From the NCBI GenBank assembly GCA_035628645.1, contig DASPJL010000141.1, positions 1-64,000 on the forward strand: a stretch of 64,000 bases of DNA. The letters are read 5' to 3'. The stretch comes from DASPJL01 sp035628645 (lineage in GTDB: Bacteria > Bacteroidota > Bacteroidia > Cytophagales > Cyclobacteriaceae). The translations under genes and the position numbers were made by a program. The notes beneath the pieces were generated by a model. It was not told the DNA's origin and made no database searches. It saw only the letters and a list, made by a program, of their open reading frames with translations. This document shows, one piece after another, positions 63,722 through 64,000 of the stretch; position 1 is the stretch's first letter, and each line of letters opens with the position of its first letter.

Positions 63722-64000
63722 CGTGGTTGGAGGGATTTCTAAGATTAATACCAATTATGAGTTCTCTTCAATTTTTTGGATTGAATGACAAGGATTCTAT
63801 GCAATAGTCATAAATGGCTGTAGCGTATGAACATAGCCCGGATAGGAACGGAAAGCACGTTAAGGGAAGGCTAAGGGCAGGACGGACTTGGAGAGTATAG
63901 CCGGTGTACCAAGTCACAGAAAGATTGCTTGTGTTCGCTCCTTATTTTTTGGGGAATAAGATTTTTATAAACAGGCTAAAATTTCCTTCGGCTTATTAAC
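63722..64000. other. Non-coding right edge with a compact GC-richer, possibly structured element
   Basis: At about 63815-63930 composition becomes less AT-rich than the surroundings. GACTTGG at 63885-63891 pairs perfectly with CCAAGTC at 63909-63915 across a 17-nt loop containing TATAGCCGG, which echoes CATAGCCCGG at about 63832-63841. I could not match it to a named RNA or to an insertion sequence. It may be a small RNA, a repeat of this genome or a piece of a mobile element. Confidence 0.35.

Noticed and set aside
63722..64000. End of a group II intron or tRNA-like gene at the right edge
   Set aside because: No domain V hairpin, cloverleaf or reverse-transcriptase remnant could be recognised.

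Overview
This window looks like a chromosomal segment of a Bacteroidota bacterium, most likely a Cytophagales-type gliding polysaccharide degrader. The signs are: a type IX secretion (T9SS) PorV-like protein with a gingipain-type PorU2-like protease; a secreted GH16 enzyme ending in a T9SS sorting domain; many lipoproteins and surface carbohydrate-active enzymes; few Shine-Dalgarno sequences; a few promoters close to the Bacteroidota TTG-N19/20-TAnnTTTG pattern; and AT-rich DNA. No rRNA, tRNA, CRISPR array, prophage or intact insertion sequence was recognised.

Layout. 1-443 holds a tandem 161-bp repeat. 0.5-13 kb is a scattered set of secreted or carbohydrate-related genes: a beta-lactamase-fold lipoprotein that has lost its catalytic residues, a PL14-like lyase, an AraC regulator divergent from a phytanoyl-CoA dioxygenase, an esterase, a cytokinin-dehydrogenase-like flavoprotein, a heme-oxygenase-fold protein with an unrecognised partner, a DUF1080 protein and a GH43-type enzyme. 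13-27 kb carries a small exporter, a PAS histidine kinase, a 1134-residue multidomain GH16, a frameshifted paiB, a LuxR-type response regulator, a TonB siderophore receptor with its PepSY partner, and a GH30. 27.8-34.9 kb has fused acyl-CoA mutase IcmF, a metallophosphoesterase, a frameshifted Old Yellow Enzyme with its MarR regulator, and RRM and cold-shock RNA-binding genes. 35.3-41.4 kb is the PorV-like/PorU2-like pair. 41.5-46.8 kb has folA-fmt-namZ, a Lol-type permease and a GT2/GtrA pair.

46.9-53.2 kb is the most system-like region. Five closely packed genes (SRPBCC, SDR, DUF2071, DCC-thioredoxin/membrane, TIGR01777 epimerase) lie behind five 11-bp direct repeats. Upstream are a GbsR/MarR regulator with a perfect 22-bp inverted repeat next to its start and a divergent HTTM (gamma-carboxylase-like) membrane protein. 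53.3-64 kb holds a polysaccharide deacetylase, a disarmed ParE-type toxin module, the glpD-glpK-glpF glycerol operon, DUF983, an intact MntA-HepT pair, an SMP-30 lactonase, and a compact possibly structured non-coding stretch at the right edge.

Three genes carry frameshifts (paiB, the Old Yellow Enzyme, a lipoprotein near 56 kb) and the ParE toxin has an in-frame stop. Four copies of a palindrome built around AACTTTTGG sit 20-70 bp after stop codons and probably serve as terminators.
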